Below, in pieces: positions 33,225 through 45,052 of a stretch of DNA of 64,000 nt. Position 1 is the first letter of the stretch; each line of letters starts with the position of its first letter. Source of the stretch: Tetraselmis striata (Eukaryota > Chlorophyta > Chlorodendrophyceae > Chlorodendrales > Chlorodendraceae); NCBI GenBank assembly GCA_006384855.1, contig VCJN01002137.1:93015-157014 (forward strand). The letters are read 5' to 3'. A model generated the notes under the pieces. The model ran no database searches. It had not been told where the DNA came from and was given only the letters and a program-made list of their open reading frames with translations. A program made the position numbers and the translations under genes.

Positions 33225-34490
33225 CCCATGCACGCAGTTGGTCGGCGCCAACCTGCCACCACGGTAGGCCGCCTCCGGGCCACCCACGCAGTCGGTCAGC
33301 GCCATCGGGCCGCCACTATACGCGCAGCTGGTCCGCACCATCAAGCCGCCGCTGCACCGTGAGCTCAGTCCGCTTCCGCGGTATGGGCACGCAGCTCGTC
33401 GGCGCCATGTCGGGCCGCCACTCCACCATGTGCCTCCGGCCGCGCTTCGGCGGCCAAGGCACGCAGCTCTTTCGCGCCATCGGGCGGCCGCCGCACACGG
33501 TGCCCGGCCGCCTTCGCAGCCCGAGCACGTAGCCAGTCGGCGCCAACTGGCCGCCACTGCACCATGTGCCCCCTGTACATGTTGCTTCGGCGGCCAAGCC
33601 ATGCCGCTGGTCGGCGCCAACGGGCCGCCGCTGCACCCGGTGCCCCGGCCGCTTTTGCAGCCCGGGCACGCAGCCGGCGGCGCCATCGGCCCGCTGCTGC
33701 ACCCATTGCCCCGGCCGCTTTCGCAGCCCGGGCACGCGGCTGGTCCGTGCCATCGGTGCGCCGTTATAACGTTGCACCCGGTGTCCCGGACATTTTCGCA
33801 GCCCGGGCACGCAATTTGTCGGCGCCATCGGGCCGCCACTACTGCACCATGTGGCCCCGGCCTCTTTTGCAGCCCGGGCACGTAGCCGGTCGGCGCCAAC
33901 TGGCCGCCACTGCACCATGTCCCCCCGGTCGCTTCAGCGGCCAAGGCACGTAGTTGGTCGGCGCCATCGGGCCGCCGCTGCACCTGGTGCCCCGGCCGCC
34001 TTCGCAGCTCGGGCAAGTAGACGGTCGGCGCCAACTGGCCACCACTGCACCATATGCCCCCGGTCGCTTCGGCGGCCAAGGCACGTAGTTGGTCGGCGCC
34101 ATCGGGCCGCCGTTGCACCCGGTGCCCCGGCCACCTTCGCAGCCCGGGCACGCAGTTGGTCGGCGCCAACCGGCCGCTGCGGCACCCGGTGCCCCGGCCG
34201 CTTTCGCAGCCCGGGCACGCAGTTGGTCGGCGCCAACGGGCCGCCACAGCATTCACGCAGCTGGTCGGCGCCAACGGGCCATCACTGCACCTTGCGCCCC
34301 GGTCGCCTCCGCAGCTCGGGCACGCAGCTTGTCGCCGCCGACGGGCCGTCATGGCCTCCGGTGGCCCAATCGCCTCCGCAGCTCGAGTACGCAGTTGGTC
34401 GGCGTCAACGGGCAGTCACTGCACCTTCTGCCCCGGTCGCTTCCGCCGCCCGGGCACGCGGGTGGTTGGCGCCGACGGGCCGTTGCTGTA
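33225..34490. repeat. GC-rich minisatellite, unit about 67 bp
   Basis: Roughly 19 diverged units, each with a core like GTTGGTCGGCGCCAACGGGC followed by GCCCCGGCCGCTTTCGCAGC. Spacings of 67-68 bases were counted in several places. Two unit types (AGCCCGGGCACG and GGCCAAGGCACG) alternate in part. Long frames on both strands come from the repeat and are not taken as genes. Confidence 0.85.
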
Positions 34491-35053
34491 GTACGAAACA
34501 CTACGCGCGTACTCGTGCCATTGATGATATTAGTACCGCTGTACGGCAACATATCTGGGAAGGATAATGCGTGTGTATTAGGGACAAAGCATTCACATGA
34601 CTACATGCTACGGGCAACGTGACCCTAACGGAAGCAGCCGATCCTAAATTTGCTAGCGGTGGGTCGCCATTGACCGGATACAAACATGTACTATACACTT
34701 TTCCACACTACAGATATCATTGCGGTCTCGTAAGCATGATAGGGATAGTGACCATCTTTGTAAAACACATTTTGGAAAACATTTAGTTAAAAACATACCC
34801 ATACAATGCAGCTGGATGCGAGAGTCCAAAGGCTGATGAAATATTTTGCAGCACATAGTTGGAACATATGTGCGATTTTCGTGGTGTGTTTCAATTTTCC
34901 GATAGATCTAAAGGCAAATAATCGATCTTCCCGGCGCCGGGGAGAAGGGGGATATTTAGAAATGGGTATCATTCCAGCTCATCGATTCGCATTAACTATC
35001 ATTTAAAACTTGACATGTTACACCCATATAGTAGGGTACCAAAGTCGACGCCG
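34491..35053. other. no recognisable feature
   Basis: Unremarkable base composition with short frames only. Confidence 0.4.
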
Positions 35054-35810
35054 CTAGACCCGATGTAGCTGATTAGCCGTAGCCGTAATACGAGCATGCG
35101 CCTCTCGTACCCAATCGTGCGCGAAGCGATGAAGCTCCTGCACATAGTGGACTTGATTCGGCAGTGTACTGGTAGGCTCCGCGTTATCGAGCTGCGCCAT
35201 CAAAGGTGTACTCCGCTCATAGCCAAAGGTGGTCTTGAAAGGTGGCATCGTGGTAGCTGATGCTGAGGTTGCTGTGTTTAGCGCAAACTCCACGTTGGTC
35301 GGGTGGTTGACCTTGTCGTCATGTAGAGTAGGGTGCACGCAGCAACGAAGTACAGTATCCCAAGATTGGTTTGACCGCTCCGTCTATCCATCAGTCTCGG
35401 GATGATAGCCGCCGGTAGATATTCAGCTTGATACCAACGGAAAACATCTGCCAGAAGTCACTCATGAACCTCGGTCGTCTCGGTCAGAAATGAGTTTTTT
35501 CGGTAGCCCAAAATTTCGAAAACCGAAGTATGCATAATCATCGCCAGTTATTTTGCATTAACATTCTTTGTAGTAGGCTCCACAATTACTCGCTTACACA
35601 TAAGACATATATATGAATACGACTACTGAGTCGTACCATTGGCACTGTGGAAGGTCGGTAATGAGGTCCTAGGATAGTACCTCAAAGTTAGGGTCGCGTA
35701 GGTACCGCATGAGATCGTAGTTACCCGTAGGGTTTTTATATATATCCCACTGCCGTTGACAGATAGGGCATTTCCGGCCGCTCAAGATTCCAGTACTTTA
35801 TAGAACACAT
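35054..35810 (-). pseudogene. gypsy integrase relic
   Basis: The minus strand from about 35810 downwards reads a CPICQRQ zinc-finger end, DLITDLPQC, PRFMSDFWQ and VEFALNTATSASATTM in order. The 35338-35054 part is an open 94-codon stretch matching the gypsy integrase at 2400-2690. It has many frameshifts and stops and no LTR nearby. Confidence 0.7.
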
Positions 35811-36024
35811 GTCGCACCTACCGGGCTACCGGTGTCGAATTTCGGCCGCTCAACATAGAGGAATAAGCGAATAGCGACTATTTGTCACATCGTACTAGTA
35901 CTACTTTCACGTGGCTGCCAGTATGGCTGCAACACCACGAGCCATCATGGTCATAAATGACAATAAGTAAATGCCATATTTTGAATAGCATGCCCTTTTT
36001 GAGTAATTTTGTCGTTCGGACACC

Positions 36025-38665
36025 CTAGGCCTGGAAGATTTATCCGTTGTCTTTGGTGGCGATTTTGCTCGGAAAAGGGGGGGGGGGGGGGAGGGGAATC
36101 TTCCTTTTCCGAAAAAAAACTTATAGTCTAATAGTACTTTGAACAGTACTCGTCGATGCCCCGATGTCGTAGGCGACAGCGCCGGCGCAGCTGACTTGAC
36201 ACCGGCACAGTACAGTAGCGGCTGATGGGGAGACAAATCGCCGCAATGCACCCTCTAAGCTATGTTTATGGGGTTTCAAGAACTAGTCAACTGTCCTAGT
36301 GCGACCCGTGCAATCTGTTTCGGGTTTCAAACGGGTTTTACCGGTACCCTCCGGGCTGCCTTATCGCCCGCGAGCCTTGCGCCGGGCCTGGCCGGGGAGC
36401 TACTAAGGACAGCCACCATCATCTCATCTGCCCATTCATTGCCTTCCATATATCCGATATCCCTCCACCCTATTCCATCACCACCAGCACCCGCCGCCCA
36501 CACCAGGCAGCACCACTATGCACCTCATGGCGTCACTGGCGGCGTGCGTCAGCATTTCCGTTGACGGCATGACCGCAGTGCAGAACGTATGGATAAAGCC
36601 AGGCGCTCAGGAGTGGATGGGGCGACAATATAGAACTCTACGGACCAGCTGAATAAGGCAATCGAGGCCCACGCCCCCGACTACTACCCCCTGCTTGCTG
36701 ACACCGATATCAAAATGGTGTGCATGGCCGGCACCCGGCACGACCGTGGGCTTTCGCGAGACTGCACAGCGTTCCTGCTAGAGGCAGTCACAGACACACT
36801 GGCGTTCCTTGCTTTGAGACGAGAACGGATACGATTAAGGTCGATTGCCAGAGCGCCGCTACCTGGTTACGATAAAAGTCTCGGCAAGCACCGCACAACC
36901 CGTTCCCGACGATGATGATGGCTAGCGCCGCGCCGAACCCTGAGAGTCATCACCGCCTCCCTACTCACAAAGTGCCTAGCGGCGCCCGCTGACTGCCAAA
37001 AACCAGCAATACAACTCCCTGATAGACTGGCAAGAGTTAGAGGGCGTCTATTGGTCGGCGGACATGGCTAAATCGGCCGGCTTCGACGTCGTCTTCGCCC
37101 TCCATCGATCGCGCCTTGTTCCCTCTCAGCTCTCGTTCCAAGACTGGCGTTGTATCTTGCGTATGAGAGCATCTCTGCAAAGGGCTAGCCCCGCCGGACA
37201 AACGTTTCGCGCAGTTCTTTGGGAAGAAGAAACTCGGACATAAGGCAGATCGGCCGAACTTTCCGAAGCTCGTTGGAGTACCTCAATACAGCGCTATCCG
37301 CAACGGTAATTGGGTCCAGGAGGGCAACTGGCCGAGCATCATCGCGTTGCTAAAGCCTTGGAGCTCTCGCTATTTCGGTATGAGGCTCAGCAAGCAGCGC
37401 GACTACGACCTGAAGTCAAAACTGATGGAGGAGCCGGTACGGTCGGCCGAGACGGCGTCGCATGCATGTGGAGACCATCGAGGCGCTGAAAACGCTGGCC
37501 ACCAACCGCGATTTCCCAACCGACATGCGCTTGCCTAGCCACCGGCTGCTGGACACCCCCGTATGTGCTGTCTCATACAGTCGGGCGGGTCTGGGGTTGA
37601 CAATGTAAATAACAACATTGTCATTTATTACATTCATCTATGTGCCATATTCATCTATGTGCCGTGGTCTTCTGTGCATCCTCCTGCATCTATATTAACG
37701 GCCTATTTGCTGCCCCAGCCTTGTCTACAATACTGCACAAAGTACTGTCACAGTCCCCCCTTTTTTCACCTGAAGGTGAAGGTGCCCAATACCTATAGAA
37801 GTTCATCTATAACATGTTTTTAGTTGCCCTGGCTGTTCCTGCATGCTTACAAGGCACAAACATGATGTTTACTTGTTATTTGTTTCATGGCAGTACTTTA
37901 GCAGTTCTGCAGAGGAAGGAAGTATTTCCAAAGTGGGGGCCCCAAAAAGGGGGGGGGGGGGCACCAAAGACAACGGATAAAATCTTCCAGGCCCTAGCTC
38001 CACAATATAACCAAGGCACTACAATAGGAACCGACCCCACTGCCGGCAGCACTACCCTCCCATACTGTCGTAATTATACTGTCACGGCCCGTAATCGCGA
38101 TTTTTCCTCGGAATGGGCTTGTAATCGCTGTATATCCTACCATATTAATTACAAGTTGAGTATGTGCGTGCGTGCGTGCGTGCGTGTCTGTCGTCGACTT
38201 TCGGAACGGTTTCGCATGTATAATTATGTAGATAGACAATGTTTCCGCTATAGATTCCGTTATAATTCCGCGCTGGCCAAATTTCAATCATGCATTCGAG
38301 TCTGATTTTGCCAAAAAGGTGCGGAGGCTATTTTACATGGAAAAGCGCCATTTTATGGCTAGGAAGGTTCAACGAAACGGGAGGGAATGTCGGAGGAGGA
38401 GCCCGCAGGGCGGAGGCGGAAAACGGGAGGGCGCTGCCGAAGACAGCGAGCTCGAAGATGGCAGACGAGCTTCTGGTAGCTGTCCTAAGTAGCTCCCCGG
38501 CCGGGAGCGAAGGGCTCGCGGGCGATGGGGCAGCCCGTACCAAAACCCGGTGCATGGTAACAATTACTTATTAACCGCATGAAACCACTACAGACCGTAC
38601 GGGTCGCTAGCGACTACTAGGACAGTTTTACTCCGTAGGAAACCCCATAAACACGTTTAGAACAT
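36025..38665. repeat. inverted-repeat-bounded element, unclassified
   Basis: About 180 bases at 36255-36430 recur in inverted orientation at 38445-38665 (outer motif TTTATGGGGTTTC; inner GCCGGGGAGCTACT-AGGACAGC). A second inverted pair lies at about 36025-36065 and 37960-38000 (GGCCTGGAAGATTTATCCGT and its complement), each beside a G-run. Two frames inside look coding: HAPDYYPLLADTDIKM (about 36660-36915) and a 37190-37538 segment with FGKKKLGHKADRPNFPKLVG and MRLSKQRDYDLKSKLMEE. Neither resembles a known transposase to me. Confidence 0.5.
37190..37538 (+). pseudogene. unrecognised coding fragment
   Basis: About 115 codons rich in Lys, Arg and aromatic residues (FAQFFGKKKLGH, YSAIRNGNWVQEGNW, YFGMRLSKQRDYDLKSKL). 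It has no Met at a convincing start and reads a stop at 37538. It sits between the inverted repeats at 36.3 and 38.5 kb, so it may be part of that element. Confidence 0.35.
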
Positions 38666-40562
38666 TTCAATCATGCATTCGAGTCTGGTTTTGCCAGTTT
38701 ACACGCGGTTCGTTTACGACTGCGAGCGTAGATAGTCGGTAGGCGTGCCGACCAGTCGAAGGCGGAAGATGTCTTGAGTTGTAGAAGGGGTCTCGCGCCA
38801 AGAGGTCTTCGATCGAGGCGCAGGCGCATCAGACGCGGACGGGAGATGTTCACGCCGACACGACATATATATAGGCCGGACGTGTCGCGGAATTAAGGCG
38901 CAATCTCCCGACGGGGCCCCATAGCATTGGCTGCGCGCCGTGGTGGCGTGCGGCACGAGCCGGAACCGCAGGCCAGTAGAAGCAGAGTATAAGTGGCCAA
39001 GTTGGCGACGAGCGCCCAGCAAAGCCGCGGCACATGCACCAGCAGGACGAGTACAGCTGCGCGCACGAGTGCGCGAGCGCGCTGTGTACAGCCAGGTGAA
39101 GTACTAGTGCGCTGTACCCGACGCGATGGTAACTATGTACATGTATTGGCGATGCACGTTACGAGGGGTGGGCACGCAACAACGCGCGATGACAGCGATG
39201 TAATTCTGCTGTCATCACCAGCGGTGGTTGTTTCGCCCCCGCCTTGCGCAAAGTGCGGCGGGAGAAGCGCACAACGCTGAGGGGCGCGGGAACATGGCAC
39301 TCTGTGTGGCCGTGTCGTACCGGCTCGTAGGTGTGTCGGGGTAGGTTGTCGGTGACGTCGCAAAAGACCCGCCGACTCGGTAAGCTGTGGATCTTTCTTC
39401 GCTGAGAGCGATGAGCCGGCCGCCGCTCCTGATCCAGCGATGGCTGCTGACCACCCCACAAAGCGTAGGCTTAGGACGATGCCACGAAACGCACAAGTCG
39501 CGTTAGGTGGCGGAGCTGTCCCCCGGCGGGCAGCTCGTGTTATCACAGATGCGTTGCCGTGATGTTGGAGGCGGGTTGGCCGGCGTAGTGGCCCTTGTAG
39601 CCCATGCCGACGGCCCGTAACGATGCCCATGATATCGGGGCGAAGGTGACGACGAGGCGGCCGCTACTGATGCACCAGCGACGGCCGCCGAAGTCCCAAT
39701 CCCAGAGTTAGCCAGCGGTAGTTACGGACACCACGAGACGCCAGGCACGCCAGGTGGTAGAGCTGCCCCCCGGCGGGCGGCTGCAGGTTGTCGTGGTCCT
39801 TGTGACGACGACGTTGCACTAGGAGGCGTCGGAGACGCATCGGCACGAGCCGCACAAACGCCTCCCACTGAGACCACATCAAACGTTGCTGAAGCATGAT
39901 TGGGGCGAGGGCAACGAGCCCTCTCAAAAAACCGGCGCATGAACGGCGCCACCCCCGTAAAAGACCAATTACGCGAGTTCCGGAAAACCACAACATGTAA
40001 CAACCGTTGATGCCACGACGCCCTGTTGCGAGGACACGCGGACCGGGTTGTAGTGTCTTGCGGGACAACAAGTGGCCGCCCCGACGACACAGACGTCCTC
40101 CTCCGTCCGCGCCGATTTGTTGCGGTGGGCGTACTTGTCGTCGTTGACAACCTTGCCGAGCAGCGGCCATGGTGCCGAGCGCGTCCACCTCACCTAAACC
40201 TCAAGAGTTGACTACTGCGAGAGGGCGCTCCACTGCGAGAGCCCCGAAGGCATGTATTGCGACTCGACTTCGGGTGTTGAGGTTTAGACCCCCCCAACGG
40301 GGACCCCCCAGCTCCAACTCCTTGCCGTGCGCATCGCTACCCGAAAACGTCCCAGCTGCAAGGACATGGCAAAAATCGAAAAACGACCTCGGGCGCACGA
40401 GTAGGGAAAACCACACTACCGAGGGGTTGTTTGTCGCTGCCTGATGTCGTAACGCATGTGCGCGGCACGACGACTCACTACCGGGTGGATGAACCTCGGT
40501 GCGGACTTGTTCAGCCTCAGTGACCCTCGCGCGCACAAGTACGCGAAGCCGCAGCCGAAGGC
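38666..40562. repeat. diverged tandem module, otherwise unassigned
   Basis: Modules of about 280 bases near 39370-39650 and 39655-39930 share TGGCGGAGCTGTCCCCCGGC-type and GTTGC-rich blocks. Minus-strand frames across them are broken. No family recognised. Confidence 0.4.
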
Positions 40563-40765
40563 AACGAGCTGGAAGATGGCAAACGAGCTGCATGTGGCTG
40601 TCCTAAGTAGCTCCCCGGCCGGGAGCGCAGGGCTCGCGGGCGATAGGGCAGCCCGAAAACCCGATGGTAACAGTTACTTAACCGCTTGAAACCACTACAT
40701 ACCGTACGGGTCGCACTAGGACAGTTTTAATCCGAAGGAAACCCCATAAACACGTTTAGATCAAC
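40563..40765 (+). repeat. third copy of the 36-38 kb terminal repeat
   Basis: It matches 38445-38665 in the same orientation, including AAGATGGCAAACGAGCT, CTAAGTAGCTCCCCGGCCGG and GAAACCCCATAAACACGTTT. It stands alone, with no partner seen on the far side. Confidence 0.75.
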
Positions 40766-40789
40766 AACCATGGCGCTTATCTACTGACT

Positions 40790-41405
40790 ACCCATACCGG
40801 TACGGGTACCGGCATCCCGGGCTCCACCGGTCGTCGGGCCGGTGGTCGCCGTTCGTTAGGTATACGGGGCGGGCATGGCGCAAAGCGTCGAGCCCGCAGC
40901 GTGGACCAGGCCCAAACGCCGAACGCCGTCGTTCGTCCGTCGCCGGACGACCGTCGCCCGTCCGCCTCGCCGCCCGTCCGTCGACGGACGCCGGGCCCCG
41001 GGTCGGCGGGTCGACGGACGCGGGGCGGTGCAAAGTAGCGACTACTACCAGTACGATTGATCCTTACGGCTCTCTCGATTCCACACTCCTGCAACATGTC
41101 TACTTGTACCGTGTAATCGCCACTTTTCTACTAATCTCGGTAGTCGCAACGAAGTGCCCGGCTCGCCCGCATTCCGTAATTGCTACCAGTACCATGTTGT
41201 GCCATCCCCATAGTACATTGGGCCCACATCGAGCCTCGCGTGGCTACCTCTAATCGTTGGGACTTTCGCCACGCTGTACTTAACGCCTCACAAGCTCTGT
41301 GACGACGCGTAACGGCCCCTATACTGCCATGCATTGCACCAGCGCCGGAGCGACAGTGACTAGCCCCTACCAATCCCCGCTGCGGCGAGCCGCCGGCGCC
41401 GAGTA
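40790..41405. other. GC-rich palindromic stretch, no gene
   Basis: Several short inverted repeats (GTCCGTCGACGGAC, CCGGGCCCCGGG, GGTACGGGTACC) crowd 40795-41030. No coding evidence. Confidence 0.4.
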
Positions 41406-41408
41406 GTG

Positions 41409-42199
41409 ATGTGCCCCATGGGGCGTCGCAACTCCAAGCGCCGTATTCCTAAGGGCAAGGAGGGCTGGACGCCTTCCGAGGGGACTTGGGTAGAGTCGAA
41501 CAAGAAAATGCGCTGTTGCGCGTGTGGCGCCTGCTTCACGAAGACTTTAATCTACGACAAGCACAGATGGGCGTGCGCCCAACCGCCCCGGTCCACTGCC
41601 GCGCCTGTCGCAGCCGGTGGTGATGGCGCCCTGCAGTAGTTGTTGCACTGTACGACCGTCACCCCTCTGCTCCGTCCGGACCCGGTCAGGCCGAAACGCG
41701 GGGCGAGCCGCCGGGTGCATCGATACCGTCGCCGCCGCCATCGCCTCCGCCGCCTCTCCGCCGCTCTCGTCTCCCCGAAACGAAGAAGACATCGAGCCCC
41801 GCACCTAGCGGCGGGGAGGGTCGTTCGGTGTCGTTTGATGGTGGCCTAGCAACAAGCATGGCAGCGCAAGGGATGAATGCCGAACTTCACGGGGGCGCTG
41901 TCATAACCAAGACGTTCGGGACGCGGGGGAGCTTTCTCGGCCAGGTAGTCTCCTCCCCCCCCCCCCCCCCCCCATGTTGCCCTCCCTGTTGACGTCCCGT
42001 TACACCTGCCATAGGCCCACCGCCGACATGTGATAGCCACCCGTGTGTATCATCCAACACCCAGGTCTTCGGTTGGAGATGGGGTAACGAGGACGCAGAC
42101 CCAACTGATAGGGAGATTGTGATGAAGGTGGTTTACGACGACGGCGACTCGGAAGAGCTATTTAAGTCGGAGATACAACCGCTATACATGACGACATAG
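41409..42199 (+). CDS. zinc-finger plus Tudor-like protein
   Basis: From the ATG at 41409, residues 36-56 hold a C-x2-C-x9-H-x3-C finger (CGACFTKTLIYDKHRWAC). A Pro/Ser-rich linker follows in another frame from about 41693, which implies a short intron between about 41600 and 41692. The last coding exon pair is clear: 41944 is the end of GGAVITKTFGTRGSFLGQ, the intron is 41945-42064 (donor GTAGTC with a C-run, acceptor CACCCAG), and 42065-42199 encodes VFGWRWGNEDAD ... KVVYDDGDSEELFKSEI. FG.RGSFLGQV followed by V.YDDGDSEEL is a Tudor/Agenet-like beta-barrel pattern, a fold that often reads methylated histones. The same layout recurs at 48.6 kb. Exact exon 1 end is uncertain. Confidence 0.55.
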
Positions 42200-43135
42200 C
42201 AATTGAGCGATTTCACTCGCAGAAATTGTCGCATGTTGCCAGAGTCGCTGGAGGTCTGGCTGTGTGCGCGGTAATGAATGGACAGGTCACGGTATTGTTT
42301 GGACTAGTCGCGGTATTGATTGGACTGGTCGCGGTAAAGTTTGAGCCCCCCGCGGTATTTTATGGACCCCGCGCGGTAAAGTATGGACCTTTCCGCATGT
42401 CGGGTTTCCGGTGTTAAGGGCCTGCGGTATTGTTTGGACACCCCCAGGGATACTGCTACGATCTGCGCTATATAATGTATAATTGTCGCGTTACATATTA
42501 TATCATAATGATAATATAAATTTTATACATTAGTAATATAATAGAAATATATCACATTATATAATTACATATTATAATATATATCATTAATAGTATGTTT
42601 TATGTATAATATTTGTGTGAAAAATAATAATGTGGTGTTATTATACATTATTATATGAATATAATAAAACCCTAAACCCTATTAAAACCCTGATACGGTT
42701 GCCATATATGCAGGATATGGCTCAGGGCTGAACACAAATACGCGGATGATATTACGCTATGAATAAGCCGGGTAGAGTACTGCTACGATCTGCGCTATAT
42801 GATATATAATTATCGCGTTATGGTGTTACTATATATCATTATATGAATAATAATAATGTGGGCCGCATCGTTGAGGACGTGCGGCAGGCAGTGTTCCACG
42901 TGGAGGCGACCAACTGCCATATCCGCGTTCACCCAGAGCACTCCCATGCGAGAGCCAGCCCCAGGGCGAGGACGCTTTCGGCTTTGCTCTCGGAGACATA
43001 CTGGACACCTGCACTTAGCGGAAGCATTACGACGAAGCCGGGACGAAGGAGAACTTGTGTGATGCAGATTTTCAGGTGTCCGATGAGGGTATGTAGGTGT
43101 CGCGCGCTGTCTTTTACCCGTCCGTACCCGACGCG
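42200..43135. repeat. short tandem repeats and AT-rich block
   Basis: 42279-42440 has about six units of roughly 20 bases like GGACTGGTCGCGGTATTGTT. 42440-42840 is very AT-rich with TGCTACGATCTGCGCTATAT repeated near 42449 and 42781, and AACCCTAAACCCTATT near 42667. No gene is supported. Confidence 0.65.
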
Positions 43136-43627
43136 TGTTGAAAGATGGGCGTGAGAGAAAAGAACGACTGTCTGTTACAACGGGCCGCGCCCCGCCTCTA
43201 TACTCGCGCACGCCCTGGTGCTCGCGCCAGCCATTAGCGCATCCGCCACCTTGCGCCATCGCGCGCTGACTGTATTCTCCAGTACTTATCGCATATGTGC
43301 GAGCCTGAGTACTGGCATTAAGTATGTCCGTACGTACAATACAGTATCCGCTGCTGCATCGGCCGATAACCTGCAGTACATTCTAGTACTGCATGGCGCC
43401 CACCATTGATACTCAGCAGTACCGGAATCTTGATTGTGCTCGCACGGGCGTCCTCCTACTCGTAGATGTACAGCCGCTCCGCGATGTACGTTAACTGCCG
43501 GAGATGTACTCGCGTCCTCGTACTCGTAGCCGTACGATCGCTCCGCCGTCTACATATACCGCTGAGAGTGTGCAGGCGTCAAGGCTCCAAACAGCCGGTC
43601 AAACGCATGCACGACTGGTATCAAACA
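43136..43627 (-). repeat. 3' LTR of the split copia element
   Basis: 492 bp; on the minus strand it opens TGTTTGATACC and ends CTTTCAACA. It carries about 65 bp (an internal duplication around CGTCCTC-TACTCGTAG) that the other LTR lacks. A purine-rich GAGTTGGGGTG lies just upstream. Confidence 0.85.
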
Positions 43628-43654
43628 ACACCCCAACTCGCCATGCAGTCATTA

Positions 43655-44302
43655 TCACGCGCCCAACATTTGCATGGCGAACTCCGCGTGCTTCAGCATT
43701 TCCAGAGCCTTGGTGAGTGCATCCGCAACCATCGGTGCAGTTGGGCTGTACTCAATTGCCACCTCCCCGCTGAGCACCTCTTCCCGTGTGAAGTGGTACT
43801 TGGTGGCGATGTCCTTGCTGCGACCATGGGTCATGGGGTTGCGCGTCAGCGCAATGCAGCTCTCGTTGTCCTCGAAGATCATTGTGGCCTCGGACTGAGC
43901 ACAACACAGCTCGCGCAGCAGCTCGCGCAAGAACAGCGCCTCGCACACAGCAGCACACAACACCATGTACTCCGCCTCCGCCGTTGACAGCGCCACAGTG
44001 GCATGCAGCTGCGACCTCCAACTCACTGCAGCTCCACAAAGCATGAAGACGAAGCCAGTGGTGGAGCGTCGTGACACCACGTGTCCGGCCCAGTCGGCGT
44101 CGCAATACCCGTGCAGTAGGCCGTCAGCCTTGCCTCCACTGAAGGTCAGCCCCGGGGTTAGGGTACCCTTCAGGTATCGCAGGACTCGCTTGGCAGCCTG
44201 CCAGTGGCGCTCTTCAGGCTTGGCCATCGCCCTGCACAATTTGCTCACAGCTTCGGCAATGTCGGGGCGGGTAGCCACCATCGCGTACAGCAGGCTGCCC
44301 AC
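43655..44302 (-). pseudogene. copia RNase H
   Basis: 215 codons in one frame: RPDIAEAVSKLCRAM, YLKGTLTPGL, YCDADWAGHVVSRRSTTGF (first catalytic Asp), VALSTAEAEYM (catalytic Glu) and EDNESCIALTRNP (catalytic Asp). This is a full copia-type RNase H domain. It ends about 30 bases before the 3' LTR. Confidence 0.88.
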
Positions 44303-44403
44303 AAGGGCCTAATATGGCACCTACCTCAGCAGCCAACGGCTTGTTGCTACCGGGGATATCGGCACTAACCTCCGCCGGGGTGCTCACAGCGTAAGCGTCA
44401 ACA

Positions 44404-45052
44404 AGGTTGAACTTGTGCAGCATGTCATCAATGTACTTGGCCTGATCGATGCACCTTCAGCGTCGCATTGTCCCAGCCTCGCTCCACCGCCATGCCTAGC
44501 GCCCAGGCACAAACGCCCAAGTCCTTGATGTCAAAGCGGGCGCCTAATGCCGTCTTGAAATCCGCGGCCCATACTGCGTCATTGAAGGCAAAATCATGTC
44601 GTCCACGTAACCATCAGGATGCATATCAACTGCCCACCCTGCCTGTAGACGTACGCGCCAGGGTCGGACTTGAGCTGCTGAAACCCGTAGCACACCAATA
44701 ACTTATGCAAGGTGTTGTGCCAATTTCGGGGTGATTGCTTCAGCCCGTACAGGCTCTTCAACATGCGCAAGACCATGGGCCGCCCTCTTGCATCGTACTT
44801 CTCATAGCCAAACGGCGGCCTCATGTAGATCTCCTCCTCCACTGGAGCATACAGGAACGCCGTGTCGACATCAACCTGATGGATATTCCAACCGTAATGT
44901 ATTGCAATCGCAAACAACACTCGAATAGTGGTGAACTTCACGATCGGTGCAAAAGTCTTTGCATAGTCGATGCCGTGCCGTTGACGGCAGCCTTGGACAA
45001 CCAGTCGGGCCTCGAAGCGCACGATAATGCCATCAGCGTTGTATTTGACCAT
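44404..45052 (-). pseudogene. copia reverse transcriptase
   Basis: The frame 45052-44594 carries MVKYNADGIIVRFEARLVVQ, YAKTFAPIVKFTTIR, NIHQVDVDTAFLYAPVEEEI (catalytic Asp) and SLYGLKQSPRNWH. A frameshift follows exactly at the palm: the YVDD box is present but in a neighbouring frame near 44600. After it come fragments including KYIDDMLHKFNLVDAYAVST. Confidence 0.85.

Noticed and set aside
33063..34352. 429-codon minus-strand frame (and similar plus-strand frames)
   Set aside because: It lies in the 67-bp minisatellite; all frames are open because the repeat lacks stops and its length is not a multiple of three.
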